DNA from: Clostridia bacterium
GTDB lineage: Bacteria > Bacillota > DUOV01 > Zhaonellaceae
Direction of reading: 5' to 3'
Length of the DNA stretch: 42,506 nucleotides
Assembly: GCA_012838615.1 (NCBI GenBank)
Contig: DUOV01000053.1
Span: 1-42,506 of the forward strand
The translations under genes were made by a program, and so were the position numbers. Every line of letters begins with the position of its first letter. Position 1 is the stretch's first letter. A model generated the notes under the pieces. The model ran no database searches. It had not been told where the DNA came from and saw only the letters and a program-made list of their open reading frames with translations. Shown piece after piece: positions 1 through 8,878 of the stretch.

Positions 1-163
1 ATCCTACGCCGTTAACGTGAGCCAAGCTCACGACGGCTGGGGATGCAAGTCCCGCTCCACAAAACATTCGCCTCCTTCTATGCATGTTTTTGCTGGGGAC
101 TGGCTTTGGTGCCCCCTTCTGCCCATTCTTCGACTATTTATTTACTAAGTTGCTGGGTAAACA

Positions 164-339
164 GCGGAGGTACTGCTTGGAGCGGGCATTTAGCGGAATG
201 AGCGTTAAACGAACGCAGTCAAAAAAGCGTTAAGCAGGGCAAGGGTTCACTTGCAGTTTGCCCCAGGGTTTTTGTCCCGTAGCTTTTTTGGCAAGTGAGT
301 AGCGAATGAGCGGCAGCCCGCAGAAAGCAGTACCTCCGC
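164..339. repeat. Inverted-repeat element (24-nt imperfect arms, about 176 nt overall), possibly MITE-like or a structured RNA
   Basis: Left arm gcggaggtactgcttggagcgggc (164-187) and right arm gcccgcagaaagcagtacctccgc (316-339) are reverse complements at 21/24 positions. Interior has near-direct repeats tagcggaatgagcg / gtagcgaatgagcgg. Confidence 0.55.
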
Positions 340-443
340 GACAAACATTTGACTATTATAGGAATAAACTTAATGCGCATTCTTCTACCTAAGCGACACA
401 ACTAACAGAGGATTACTGCCTTAAACATATATTTATAATACTG

Positions 444-489
444 CACTAAAAGGAAACAAGCTCAGCATGCTTCTTTTTAGTGTTTTTTT
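444..489 (+). terminator. Rho-independent terminator-like hairpin
   Basis: cactaaaa...ttttagtg stem followed by a T7 run. Confidence 0.5.
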
Positions 490-534
490 ATCATTCATTA
501 GTAGGTAGATTTAAATTTATTTATGAGTTCGTAG

Positions 535-590
535 TGGGCAATAAAATTCCAGCCATAGCATTATGTTATGGCTTTTTTTATGCCCTTTTT
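535..590 (+). terminator. Terminator-like nested hairpin
   Basis: agccata-gcattatg-ttatggct followed by T-run; nested inside gggca...tgccc followed by a second T-run. Confidence 0.5.
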
Positions 591-659
591 GCTTTCAAGC
601 ATAAATACTATGTAATAGTGAGTATAATCTAGGGAAATATATTTTAAGGAGGTTTAAAT

Positions 660-1376
660 ATGCGAATTTTTTACTGGAGTAAAAAACAGATCGCTAAAAC
701 ACTTGTAATCATGTCTGTCATATTAGTTATAGCAGTACTGGGATATGATATTTTAAGAGACGATACGGCTGTTATGACACTAGCTTCTCAACCTATTTAT
801 CAGGGGAATACAGATTATAAAAAAGTAGGACTTACTATAAATGTAGATTGGGGCGAAGAATATATTCCAGGCATGTTAAAAATTCTAAAAGCAAACAAAG
901 CTAAAGCAACATTCTTTATTACAGGTCGGTTTGCCACTAAATTTCCGGACATAGTAAAATTGATTGCCGAAGAAGGTCATGAGATAGGTAACCATGGTTA
1001 CTCTCATCCCCATCCTGATAAAATTAGTAAGAAAGAAAATCAAGATGAAATATTAAAGACTGCAAAAGCAATTTATGAAGCTTCAGGGGTAGAAACAATT
1101 TATTTTGCCCCTCCTTATGGAGAACATAAACCTCATGTGGTAGAAGCTGCTGCCGAAATAGGGTATAAAACTATAATGTGGACTGTAGATACAGTCGATT
1201 GGGATAAAAACAAACAACCACAAGACATTTATGAAAAAGTTATTAAAAATATCCAAAATGGCGCAATTGTTTTAATGCATCCCACAGACAGAACTTTAAC
1301 AGCTCTGGATAATATTATTAAAGACTTACAGCAGAAAGGATATGAATTAGTTACTCTCAGTAAATTATTACCATAA
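660..1376 (+). CDS. ylxY: Polysaccharide deacetylase family protein (YlxY-like, sporulation-associated)
   Basis: N-terminal TM; NodB-type motifs (TINVDWG, ATFFITGRFA, EIGNHGYSHPHP, FAPPYGE); SD aaggagg; same neighbourhood as B. subtilis ylxY-mlpA-ymxH. Confidence 0.85.
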   Translation: MRIFYWSKKQIAKTLVIMSVILVIAVLGYDILRDDTAVMTLASQPIYQGNTDYKKVGLTINVDWGEEYIPGMLKILKANKAKATFFITGRFATKFPDIVKLIAEEGHEIGNHGYSHPHPDKISKKENQDEILKTAKAIYEASGVETIYFAPPYGEHKPHVVEAAAEIGYKTIMWTVDTVDWDKNKQPQDIYEKVIKNIQNGAIVLMHPTDRTLTALDNIIKDLQQKGYELVTLSKLLP

Positions 1377-1447
1377 AAAAAGTAGTTAAAAAACCTTACT
1401 AGTGAGCACTCTACTATTTAGCAACGTTATTTTAAGGAGGACAAAAT

Positions 1448-2503
1448 TTGAAAATCCTAATAATCTTTCAAATAATTATTTTGGTGCTTACTTGTCCTAA
1501 TTTAGTTTTTGCTCAAGATATTGGTGTTCACGCTAAGGCATATATCTTAATGGAAGCTAAGACTGGTCAGGTTATTATATCCAAAAATCAAGATGTTCCT
1601 CTTCCACCTGCCAGCACAACTAAAATTTTAACAGCGATTATGGCAATTGAACGAGGTGAGGTAGATAAAGAAATAGTTGTAAGTAATGAGGCTGCCTCCG
1701 TTGGGGAAGCCTCAATTCATTTAGAACCTGGAGAAAAAATTTCAGTTCTAAACTTATTAAAAGGTGCTTTAATTAAATCCGGAAATGATGCAAGTTTTGC
1801 ACTTGCTGAGTATGTTGGCGGTACGGAGGATATTTTTCTTTTGCTAATGAATAGGAAGGCAAAATTGGTTGGTGCTCTTAACTCAACATTTTACAACGCA
1901 AATGGTCTTCCCCATAAAGGACATCTTTCAACTGCCAAGGATTTAGCTTTAATGGCCAGATATGGGCTTAATAATCGTTTGTTTAAAAGTATTGTAGCTA
2001 CGAAAGAAGAACGTATACCCTGGAGTAATTATGGCTGGGATAGAAACTTGGTTAATACTAATAAGTTGCTTTGGAAGTATACTGGAGCCGACGGAGTAAA
2101 AACTGGCACAACTAAAGAAGCTGGTAGTTGTTTAGTTGCATCGGCGACAAAAGGGGACAGACAGTTAATTGCAGTAGTGCTGAAAAGTGGCGATCGTTTC
2201 GGTGAAGCTGCCAGACTGCTTGACTATGGTTTTAATAAGACGTCTTTAAGAAGAATACCTAAAGGTAGCGAATATGGTGCACTTCTCTTACCCGGTAGTG
2301 ACAAACGTATTCCATTAGTTGTACCTGATGATTATGAATTTACCACCTTAAATTCAAGTAAATTGAAATATAGGATAGTAACTGTAGGGAAAAGAAAAAA
2401 CCTAGTACAACAAGGGGATTATATTGGTGTTTTAGTAGTAGAAGATTCTTCTGGCATTGTAGCCCGGATTCCACTTGTAGCATCCAAATCCTCTAAATCA
2501 TAA
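1448..2503 (+). CDS. Serine-type D-Ala-D-Ala carboxypeptidase (peptidase S11)
   Basis: Signal peptide; SxxK (STTK), SGN (KSGND) and KTG (VKTGT) motifs; TTG start after aaggagg. Confidence 0.9.
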   Translation: MKILIIFQIIILVLTCPNLVFAQDIGVHAKAYILMEAKTGQVIISKNQDVPLPPASTTKILTAIMAIERGEVDKEIVVSNEAASVGEASIHLEPGEKISVLNLLKGALIKSGNDASFALAEYVGGTEDIFLLLMNRKAKLVGALNSTFYNANGLPHKGHLSTAKDLALMARYGLNNRLFKSIVATKEERIPWSNYGWDRNLVNTNKLLWKYTGADGVKTGTTKEAGSCLVASATKGDRQLIAVVLKSGDRFGEAARLLDYGFNKTSLRRIPKGSEYGALLLPGSDKRIPLVVPDDYEFTTLNSSKLKYRIVTVGKRKNLVQQGDYIGVLVVEDSSGIVARIPLVASKSSKS

Positions 2504-2576
2504 TAATACTTTCTAATAGCAGGGTTTTAATAATTGGGCGAGAATAATATAGGGATGTAAAAGAGGAGATGGTAAC

Positions 2577-3842
2577 ATGTGGAAGAAGACAACTCTAGAA
2601 AATGGATTACGGATTGTAACTGAGGAAGTGCCGTATGTTCATTCGGCAGTTGTAGGTATTTGGGTAAAAGCCGGTTCTCGTAATGAAAACGATAAAAATC
2701 ACGGGATTTCTCATCTTATAGAGCACCTTTTATTTAAAGGGACAGAAAAAAGAACTGCTAAACAGATCGCCCAAGAGCTAGAAACTGTTGGAGGGTCGAT
2801 TAATGCTTTTACAACTAAAGAATACACCTGTTATTATGCTAAGGTTTTAGATGAACATATTGATTTAGCTGTTGATATTTTAGCTGATATGTTTTTCAAT
2901 TCGCTGTTTGACGAACAAGAAATAGCTAAAGAAAAGAATGTAATTATTGAAGAAATAAAAATGTACGAAGACTCTCCTGATGAGCTAATCCACGATTTGT
3001 TTGCTCAGACAGTATTACGCAATCATCCGCTAGGTCGTACTATAATTGGTACTAAAGAGTCAGTTAACAGTATTACTCTTTCAGATATTCTAAGTTATAT
3101 GAATGAAAATTACACCCCAAACAATACTGTTATTGCAGCTGCAGGCAATATTAGCCATGAGCGAATTGTAGACAAGCTTATTAAATTGTTCGGAAGTTGG
3201 ACTGGAAATTTAGTAGAAACTCCATATTTGCAACCAGACCATAACTCTGAAACAGTATTAATTAAAAAAGATACTGAACAAGTACAAATATGTTTAGGAG
3301 TGCCTGGGTTACCACGAGATAACGATGATACATACACATTATATGTTTTAAATAATATACTTGGGGGAGGATTAAGTTCCCGTTTATTTCAGGAGATTAG
3401 AGAAAACCAGGGCTTAGCGTATTCCATATATTCCTATCATTCATCTTACAATGATGGAGGTTTGTTTACAATTTACGCAGGTACAAGTCCTGAAAAATTT
3501 GAAGAGGTTGTTGAACTTGTTGCAAAAGAACTTTATAAATGTAATAAATTTGGCATAGGTCAGGAAGAGTTAGAAAGAACTAAAACTCAGATTAAAGGTA
3601 ATCTATTATTAAGTATGGAAAGTATTTCAAATCGTATGAGTAGATTAGGCCGTACGGAACTATGTTATGGCAGGATAATTCCTGCCGAAGAAATTGTTGA
3701 AAAGACTTCAAAAGTTACAGTTAGCCAAGTTATGGATTTGGTGGAAAATTTATTTAGAAAAGATAAATTTACTCTTACTGCTTTAGGACCAATAACGAAG
3801 AGTTTAATTATTCAAGATGTTTTACAAGCAGTTGGCTTTTAG
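2577..3842 (+). CDS. mlpA: M16 family zinc peptidase (MlpA/YmxG-like)
   Basis: Inverted zinc motif HLIEH, M16 fold signatures, conserved synteny. Confidence 0.9.
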   Translation: MWKKTTLENGLRIVTEEVPYVHSAVVGIWVKAGSRNENDKNHGISHLIEHLLFKGTEKRTAKQIAQELETVGGSINAFTTKEYTCYYAKVLDEHIDLAVDILADMFFNSLFDEQEIAKEKNVIIEEIKMYEDSPDELIHDLFAQTVLRNHPLGRTIIGTKESVNSITLSDILSYMNENYTPNNTVIAAAGNISHERIVDKLIKLFGSWTGNLVETPYLQPDHNSETVLIKKDTEQVQICLGVPGLPRDNDDTYTLYVLNNILGGGLSSRLFQEIRENQGLAYSIYSYHSSYNDGGLFTIYAGTSPEKFEEVVELVAKELYKCNKFGIGQEELERTKTQIKGNLLLSMESISNRMSRLGRTELCYGRIIPAEEIVEKTSKVTVSQVMDLVENLFRKDKFTLTALGPITKSLIIQDVLQAVGF

Positions 3843-3851
3843 GGGTGTACT

Positions 3852-4298
3852 ATGGAATTCGATTTAAAAGTTAAAATTTTGGCTAACGGTATTCAATTAC
3901 CCAGTTATGCAACTGCCGGTTCAGCAGGGTTGGATCTTCGGGCGTGCATCAGTAATTCAGTTAAGCTTGATGTAAACGATATTGTTTCAATTCCAACCGG
4001 AATTGCAATCCAAATACCGACTCCGCATATAGCAGGATTTATTTTTGCCAGAAGTGGCTTGGCCAGTAGGCATGGCATTAATCTCGTAAACGGTGTAGGT
4101 GTAATCGATAGTGATTATACTGGTGAAATCATTTGCGTTCTGCAAAACGTGGGAAAAGAGAGTTATGTGATTAACCCAGGGGATAGAATTGCTCAAATAG
4201 TATTTCTGCCTGTTGCCTTAGCCAGATTGATTGAAGTTGATGAATTACTGCCTACGGAAAGAGGACAAGGTGGCTTTGGTTCGACAGGAATAAATTAA
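3852..4298 (+). CDS. dut: dUTP diphosphatase
   Basis: AGLDLRA, RSGLA, GVGVIDSDYTGEI, GDRIAQIVF and RGQGGFGSTG motifs. Confidence 0.95.
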   Translation: MEFDLKVKILANGIQLPSYATAGSAGLDLRACISNSVKLDVNDIVSIPTGIAIQIPTPHIAGFIFARSGLASRHGINLVNGVGVIDSDYTGEIICVLQNVGKESYVINPGDRIAQIVFLPVALARLIEVDELLPTERGQGGFGSTGIN

Positions 4299-4316
4299 AT
4301 AAATAGATTTTCATTA

Positions 4317-4343
4317 ATACCCTTTCTAGTAAGGGTATTTTTT
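4317..4343 (+). terminator. Rho-independent terminator after dut
   Basis: ataccctt-tctagt-aagggtat + T-run. Confidence 0.8.
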
Positions 4344-4405
4344 ACTATATGAATAGCATATTTGACCTTTCCCTAGCGTACTAGTTAATAGGAGGGGACT
4401 GTGTC

Positions 4406-4741
4406 ATGTGGATAAAGCCTGCTATTTTAATACTTTTGCTAATTTTTATGTTCACCGTTACGGCTAATGAAATAGTAAAGAGTCAAAGAAAGAAATTTTT
4501 AAATCAGATTCCTCAGGAGACAATACCTGGTGCCATTTCACAAGGGCTTACTTATCTTGTAGGTATGGCTGGAGGAATCTATATTTCATTAATAGCTTTA
4601 ACTTCGTTTTTGAAAATAGCTTTTCCGGAAACTGTTTATATCCTTGGAGTTTCAGTAGATCCATTAGCTATATTATCGTTATTACTGGCTCTTATTCAGC
4701 CGTGGTTAATAAAGTTTTTTAATTTTTTAAATAGCAAGTAA
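4406..4741 (+). CDS. Small hydrophobic membrane protein, conserved hypothetical
   Basis: 111 aa, about 3 predicted TM segments, SD aggaggg upstream. Confidence 0.7.
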   Translation: MWIKPAILILLLIFMFTVTANEIVKSQRKKFLNQIPQETIPGAISQGLTYLVGMAGGIYISLIALTSFLKIAFPETVYILGVSVDPLAILSLLLALIQPWLIKFFNFLNSK

Positions 4742-4764
4742 TAATCTTAAGAGGTGTTAGACTA

Positions 4765-5034
4765 ATGAGGTTAAGTGATTTAATTGGAAAAGATATTATA
4801 AACATATCGGATGGAGCTAGACTTGGAACTGTAGGAGATTCAGATCTGATCATAAACGGTGAGACAGGATACATCGAGTCTATCGTGCTGCCCAATAATG
4901 GCGGTTTTCTTGGAATGTGGGGAGGACGCTCTCAGATGGTTATACCCTGGCAAGCGGTAAAAAAGATTGGAAGTGAAGTAATAGTTGTAGAAATAGATCA
5001 AAATAATTCCCGTTTTCGCAGTTCAATGTTTTAA
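4765..5034 (+). CDS. ymxH: PRC-barrel protein, YlmC/YmxH family (sporulation)
   Basis: RLSDLIGKDIINISDGARLGTVGDSDL motif; synteny upstream of dapB/dpaA. Confidence 0.88.
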   Translation: MRLSDLIGKDIINISDGARLGTVGDSDLIINGETGYIESIVLPNNGGFLGMWGGRSQMVIPWQAVKKIGSEVIVVEIDQNNSRFRSSMF

Positions 5035-5040
5035 TACTAC

Positions 5041-5069
5041 TTGACTATTAAATAAGATTATGCTACTAT
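5041..5069 (+). promoter_or_regulatory. Sigma-A-like promoter for the lysine riboswitch/dapB transcript
   Basis: ttgact-N17-tactat about 35 nt before the riboswitch. Confidence 0.65.
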
Positions 5070-5102
5070 AACAAAAATTAATAAAAACCTCATCTCTTGT
5101 AG

Positions 5103-5292
5103 GTGAGGTAGAGGTGCGAGTAATCAATAGTAACATTTATGATTGGGAAAAATGATTAAGTGTGAAAGGGATTCTCGCCGAAGTCCATTTTCTTCCCAAA
5201 GGAATTGGGCTGGGTCTGCATCAAAAAGGTGTAGAACTGTCATATGGGGATACCTGGTCCTCATATGGAGCACTATCTCTCTAACAGGTGAT
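5103..5292 (+). promoter_or_regulatory. Lysine riboswitch (L-box)
   Basis: Ordered L-box motifs: gaggtagaggtgcgag, agta, gggaaa, tcgccgaag, ggctgggtctgcat, actgtcatatgggg, ggagcactatctctc; upstream of dapB. Confidence 0.93.
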
Positions 5293-5310
5293 GGGCATTT
5301 TTGTGACACA

Positions 5311-5350
5311 AAGGCTGTGGGCATTTATGCTCTTTTAGCCTTTTTTTTTT
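5311..5350 (+). terminator. Riboswitch expression-platform terminator
   Basis: aaggct...agcctt hairpin followed by about 11 T. Confidence 0.85.
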
Positions 5351-5375
5351 GAAGGAAGGAGGATACGTATTTATA

Positions 5376-6167
5376 ATGACAAGAGTAGTTATAACTGGTG
5401 CCTACGGTCGGATGGGTCGGGAAGTTATTAAAGGCATCTTGTCTGCAGATGATTTTACATTAGTTGGAGCAGTAGATGTTAATGGCGTTGGAGAAGATAT
5501 CGGGCCACTTATTGGTTTTAAGGAGCAGGGAATTTTAATATCTGACAATTTAGATACAGAGTTACAAAATAAAAAACCTGATATTTTAATTGATTTTACT
5601 ACTGCAGATGTGGGATTCTTAAATTGTTTTAACGCAATTTTACATGGGGTATCTCCAGTTTCTGGCACTACAGGCATGTCTGATAGTCAGATAGAACAAT
5701 TACGAATGTTATGTGCCGAAAAACAAATTGGAGCAGTATTGGCCCCTAATTTCGCTCTGGGTGCAGTTATTATGATGCGACTAGCAGGTATTGCTGCCCA
5801 ATATTTCCCAGATGTAGAAATAATTGAGCTCCACCATGATCAAAAGATAGATGCTCCTTCCGGTACTTCTTTAGGAACGGCCGATGTTATCTTGGCAGCT
5901 CAAAGTAAAAAATCAACAAGTCAAGATAACAGTATTGAAAAGTTAAAATGTGCTAGAGGAGCAAACAAGAATGGTATTCATATCCATAGTGTTCGTTTAC
6001 CAGGTTTAATAGCGCACCAGGAAGTTATTTTTGGTGGACCGGGTCAATCATTAACTATCAGACATGATTCTTATGGTCGTGAATCATTTATTCCCGGTGT
6101 TTTGTTAGCAGCACGGAAAGTTAGAAGTCTAAAATGTCTTGTAAATAGTTTAAACGAGTTAATCTAA
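5376..6167 (+). CDS. dapB: 4-hydroxy-tetrahydrodipicolinate reductase
   Basis: MTRVVITGAYGRMGREV, ELHHDQKIDAPSGT; SD ggaggata supports the internal ATG at 5376 rather than the tracked TTG at 5349 inside the terminator U-tract. Confidence 0.95.
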   Translation: MTRVVITGAYGRMGREVIKGILSADDFTLVGAVDVNGVGEDIGPLIGFKEQGILISDNLDTELQNKKPDILIDFTTADVGFLNCFNAILHGVSPVSGTTGMSDSQIEQLRMLCAEKQIGAVLAPNFALGAVIMMRLAGIAAQYFPDVEIIELHHDQKIDAPSGTSLGTADVILAAQSKKSTSQDNSIEKLKCARGANKNGIHIHSVRLPGLIAHQEVIFGGPGQSLTIRHDSYGRESFIPGVLLAARKVRSLKCLVNSLNELI

Positions 6168-6194
6168 ATACCTTATAGCTATAACCGGACAAGC

Positions 6195-6221
6195 ACCTCG
6201 AAAGGGCCAACTCATATATTA
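6195..6221 (+). promoter_or_regulatory. Putative sigma-K promoter upstream of dpaA
   Basis: AC-N16-CATATATTA matches the sigma-K pattern AC-N16-CATAnnnTA. Confidence 0.6.
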
Positions 6222-6254
6222 AATAGTAGCTGTAACTAGGAGGAGGTCCCAGAT

Positions 6255-7178
6255 ATGAGAGAGACATTAGCCGGTATCAATATAGCTGTTATCGGGGGTG
6301 ATGAACGGGAACTGGTTTTGATTCAAGAATTGATTAAGCAAGGTGCAAATGTTAAAGTAATCGGTTTCCCTTTTAGACCTGAGCTTGAAGGAGCAAAAAT
6401 TGTAAATAGTATAATTAAGGTACTTACTGATGTTGATGTTGTTGTATTGCCAATGTCTGGCACAGATATTCATGGTAACGTAAAGGCTATATTTACCAAT
6501 GAAAAACTTATAATTTCTGATGAAACCCTAAGCTATTTAAAACCTGGAACACTTCTTTTAGTAGGTGCTGCCAGACCGATACTGAGGGATATGGTCAACA
6601 GACATAAGCTTAAGCTCATAGAAACGGCTAACATTGATAAAATTGCAATTTTAAATTCTATTCCAACTGCTGAAGGTGCAATTCAAATTGCAATGGAAAA
6701 ATTACCGATCACTATTCATAATTCTAAAGCTTTAGTTCTGGGTTTAGGACGATGTGGAGCAACGTTAGCTGGCCTACTAAATGCTTTAGGAGCACACGTA
6801 TATGTTGCAGTTAGGAAAGAAGCTGATTTAGCAAGAGGTTTTGTCCAAGGTTATAAGACTGTTACATATCCTAATTTAACTCAGTATTTACCTACCTTTG
6901 ATGTAATATTTAATACTGTACCTGCCTTAATACTTGATAGTAGTAAAATAGCCTTGTTAAACCGCAACTGTCTTATCATTGACATAGCTAGTTCTCCAGG
7001 GGGCGTCGATTTTTCTGCTGCTGAAAAGCTAGGTATTCAGGCCATATTAGCGCCTGGTTTACCCGGTAAAGTAGCACCCAAAACTGCAGGTCAAATTTTA
7101 GCTGATTATTATCCTGGGTTAATCCTCCAAGAAATTCGCAAAGATTTTAGGAGGTGCAACGATGCTATTGAAAGGTAA
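6255..7178 (+). CDS. dpaA: Dipicolinate synthase subunit A
   Basis: Rossmann protein AVIGGDERELVLIQELIKQGANV; paired with dpaB; SD aggaggtc. Confidence 0.93.
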   Translation: MRETLAGINIAVIGGDERELVLIQELIKQGANVKVIGFPFRPELEGAKIVNSIIKVLTDVDVVVLPMSGTDIHGNVKAIFTNEKLIISDETLSYLKPGTLLLVGAARPILRDMVNRHKLKLIETANIDKIAILNSIPTAEGAIQIAMEKLPITIHNSKALVLGLGRCGATLAGLLNALGAHVYVAVRKEADLARGFVQGYKTVTYPNLTQYLPTFDVIFNTVPALILDSSKIALLNRNCLIIDIASSPGGVDFSAAEKLGIQAILAPGLPGKVAPKTAGQILADYYPGLILQEIRKDFRRCNDAIER

Positions 7179-7749
7179 GAAAGTTGGGTTTGCCGTAACT
7201 GGTTCTCATTGTACACTACAGAAAGTTTTACCTGAAGCTCAAAAAATATTAGATCAAGGTGCAGATGTAATCCCTATCATGTCTGAAAGTGTACAATTTA
7301 CTGATACCAGGTTTGGTTTGGCAAGAAAGTGGTATGAAGAGCTTGAGCGAATTACTGGCAAAAAACCTATTACAAGTATTGTTGAGGCAGAGCCGATAGG
7401 CCCAGAAGGCAATATTGATGCTTTGATTATTGCTCCATGTACAGGAAATACACTCTCTAAATTGGCCTTAGGTATAACTGACGGAACAGTTCTAATGGCT
7501 GCAAAAGCACACTTGAGGAATCAGAGGCCTCTTATCATTGCAATTTCAACTAATGATGGTTTGGGAAATAATGCTAAAAATATAAGCATATTGTTAAATA
7601 CTAAGAATATTTATTTTGTTCCTTTTGGTCAGGACGATCCATTTAAGAAACCCAATTCCTTAATTGCCCAATTTGCCAAAATTACTGATACACTTTTGGC
7701 AGCCTTAGAAGGGAAACAGATTCAACCTATAATTCATTATCATATTTAG
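7162..7749 (+). CDS. dpaB: Dipicolinate synthase subunit B (flavoprotein)
   Basis: LLKGKKVGFAVTGSHCTL..., IIAPCTGNTLSKLALGITD; overlaps dpaA by 17 nt. Confidence 0.93.
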   Translation: MLLKGKKVGFAVTGSHCTLQKVLPEAQKILDQGADVIPIMSESVQFTDTRFGLARKWYEELERITGKKPITSIVEAEPIGPEGNIDALIIAPCTGNTLSKLALGITDGTVLMAAKAHLRNQRPLIIAISTNDGLGNNAKNISILLNTKNIYFVPFGQDDPFKKPNSLIAQFAKITDTLLAALEGKQIQPIIHYHI

Positions 7750-7856
7750 AATCTAACAGACTTTAAACTTGTATTGGGGTAAGATATACTAATTATAATC
7801 GCAAACGCTGTTTTTTATTAAAATAGTTTTAGCAATATTTTCAATGGAGGTTAATA

Positions 7857-8864
7857 ATGAGAAAATATAATTTGGCAATTGTAGGAACTGGTGCTGTAGG
7901 ACAGACTATTCTGGACATATTAGCAGAAAGAAATTTTCCGGTTAATAATTTAAAGTTACTGGCTACTCAAAGGTCTGCGGGAAAAATAATGACTTTTCAG
8001 GGTAAAGATTATACGATTGAAGAAACAACGGCTGCTTCTTTTGATGATGTGGATATTGCGTTTTTTGCAGGAGGAGCTGCATCAAAAGAGTTTGCTAAGG
8101 AAGCGGTAAAACGTGGCGCAATAGTTATTGATAACAGTAGTGCTTTTCGTTTAGATCCTGAAGTTCCTTTGGTAGTTCCTGAGGTAAATCCAGAGGATGT
8201 AAAAAATCATAATGGCATTATAGCCAACCCTAATTGTTCAACCATCCAAATGGTAGTTGCTTTAAAGCCTATATATGATGCAGCAAAAATCACACGGGTT
8301 ATTGTCTCTACTTATCAAGCGGTTTCGGGTGCGGGACAGGAAGCTATAGACGAGTTGCTTTTACAAACTAAACAAGTATTTAATTCTGAAGATGTAACTC
8401 CAAAGGTTTTTCCCCACCAAATTGCTTTTAATTTAATTCCTCATATTGACATTTTTATGGATAATGGCTATACCAAGGAAGAAATGAAGATGGTCGAAGA
8501 AACTAAAAAGATATTGCACGATTCGACAATTAAGATTACTGCTACTACAGTTAGGGTGCCGATAATAAGAAGTCATTCGGAAGCAATCAATGTGGAAACA
8601 GAAAGGGACCTTACTGTTTCAGAAGCTAAAGAAATATTTAGCAAGGCACCGGGAATTGTTCTATACGATGATCCTTCTCAAAAGATTTATCCCATGCCTT
8701 TAATGGCGTCAAATCGTGATGAAGTTTTTGTTGGAAGGGTAAGAAAAGATATATCCACAGAAAGAGGTCTTAGCTTTTTTGTTGTGGCTGACCAGCTTCG
8801 AAAAGGAGCAGCAACTAATGCAATTCAAATTGCAGAGTTGCTACTACAATATAATTTAGTTTAA
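7857..8864 (+). CDS. asd: Aspartate-semialdehyde dehydrogenase
   Basis: IVGTGAVGQTIL, IANPNCSTIQMV, QAVSGAGQEA motifs. Confidence 0.96.
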   Translation: MRKYNLAIVGTGAVGQTILDILAERNFPVNNLKLLATQRSAGKIMTFQGKDYTIEETTAASFDDVDIAFFAGGAASKEFAKEAVKRGAIVIDNSSAFRLDPEVPLVVPEVNPEDVKNHNGIIANPNCSTIQMVVALKPIYDAAKITRVIVSTYQAVSGAGQEAIDELLLQTKQVFNSEDVTPKVFPHQIAFNLIPHIDIFMDNGYTKEEMKMVEETKKILHDSTIKITATTVRVPIIRSHSEAINVETERDLTVSEAKEIFSKAPGIVLYDDPSQKIYPMPLMASNRDEVFVGRVRKDISTERGLSFFVVADQLRKGAATNAIQIAELLLQYNLV

Positions 8865-8878
8865 GAGGGATCATAAAA

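Noticed and set aside
1-60. tRNA/tmRNA-like 3' end (ggggatgcaagtcccgctccac)
   Set aside because: T-loop lacks TTC and the T-stem does not pair over 5 bp; no CCA; cannot be supported as a tRNA or tmRNA.
1-67. Possible partial - strand ORF at left edge (SD gaaggagg, MFCGAGLASPAVVSLAHVNGVG...) and a + strand 52-codon ORF 43-201
   Set aside because: Only 22 codons visible, SD spacing too short, sequence coincides with a perfect hairpin; the + ORF runs into the inverted repeat and looks repeat-derived.
219-401. 60-aa - strand ORF
   Set aside because: Spans the inverted-repeat arm; no SD or protein family signal.
599-629. Sigma-F-like site before ylxY (GCATA-N16-GAGTATAATC)
   Set aside because: -35 matches but -10 is only a partial match and overlaps a sigma-A-like tataat; too weak to call.
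5124-5352. Tracked ORFs 5124-5324 (-) and 5143-5352 (+)
   Set aside because: Both lie within the lysine riboswitch and its terminator; motif order explains the sequence as RNA, not protein.
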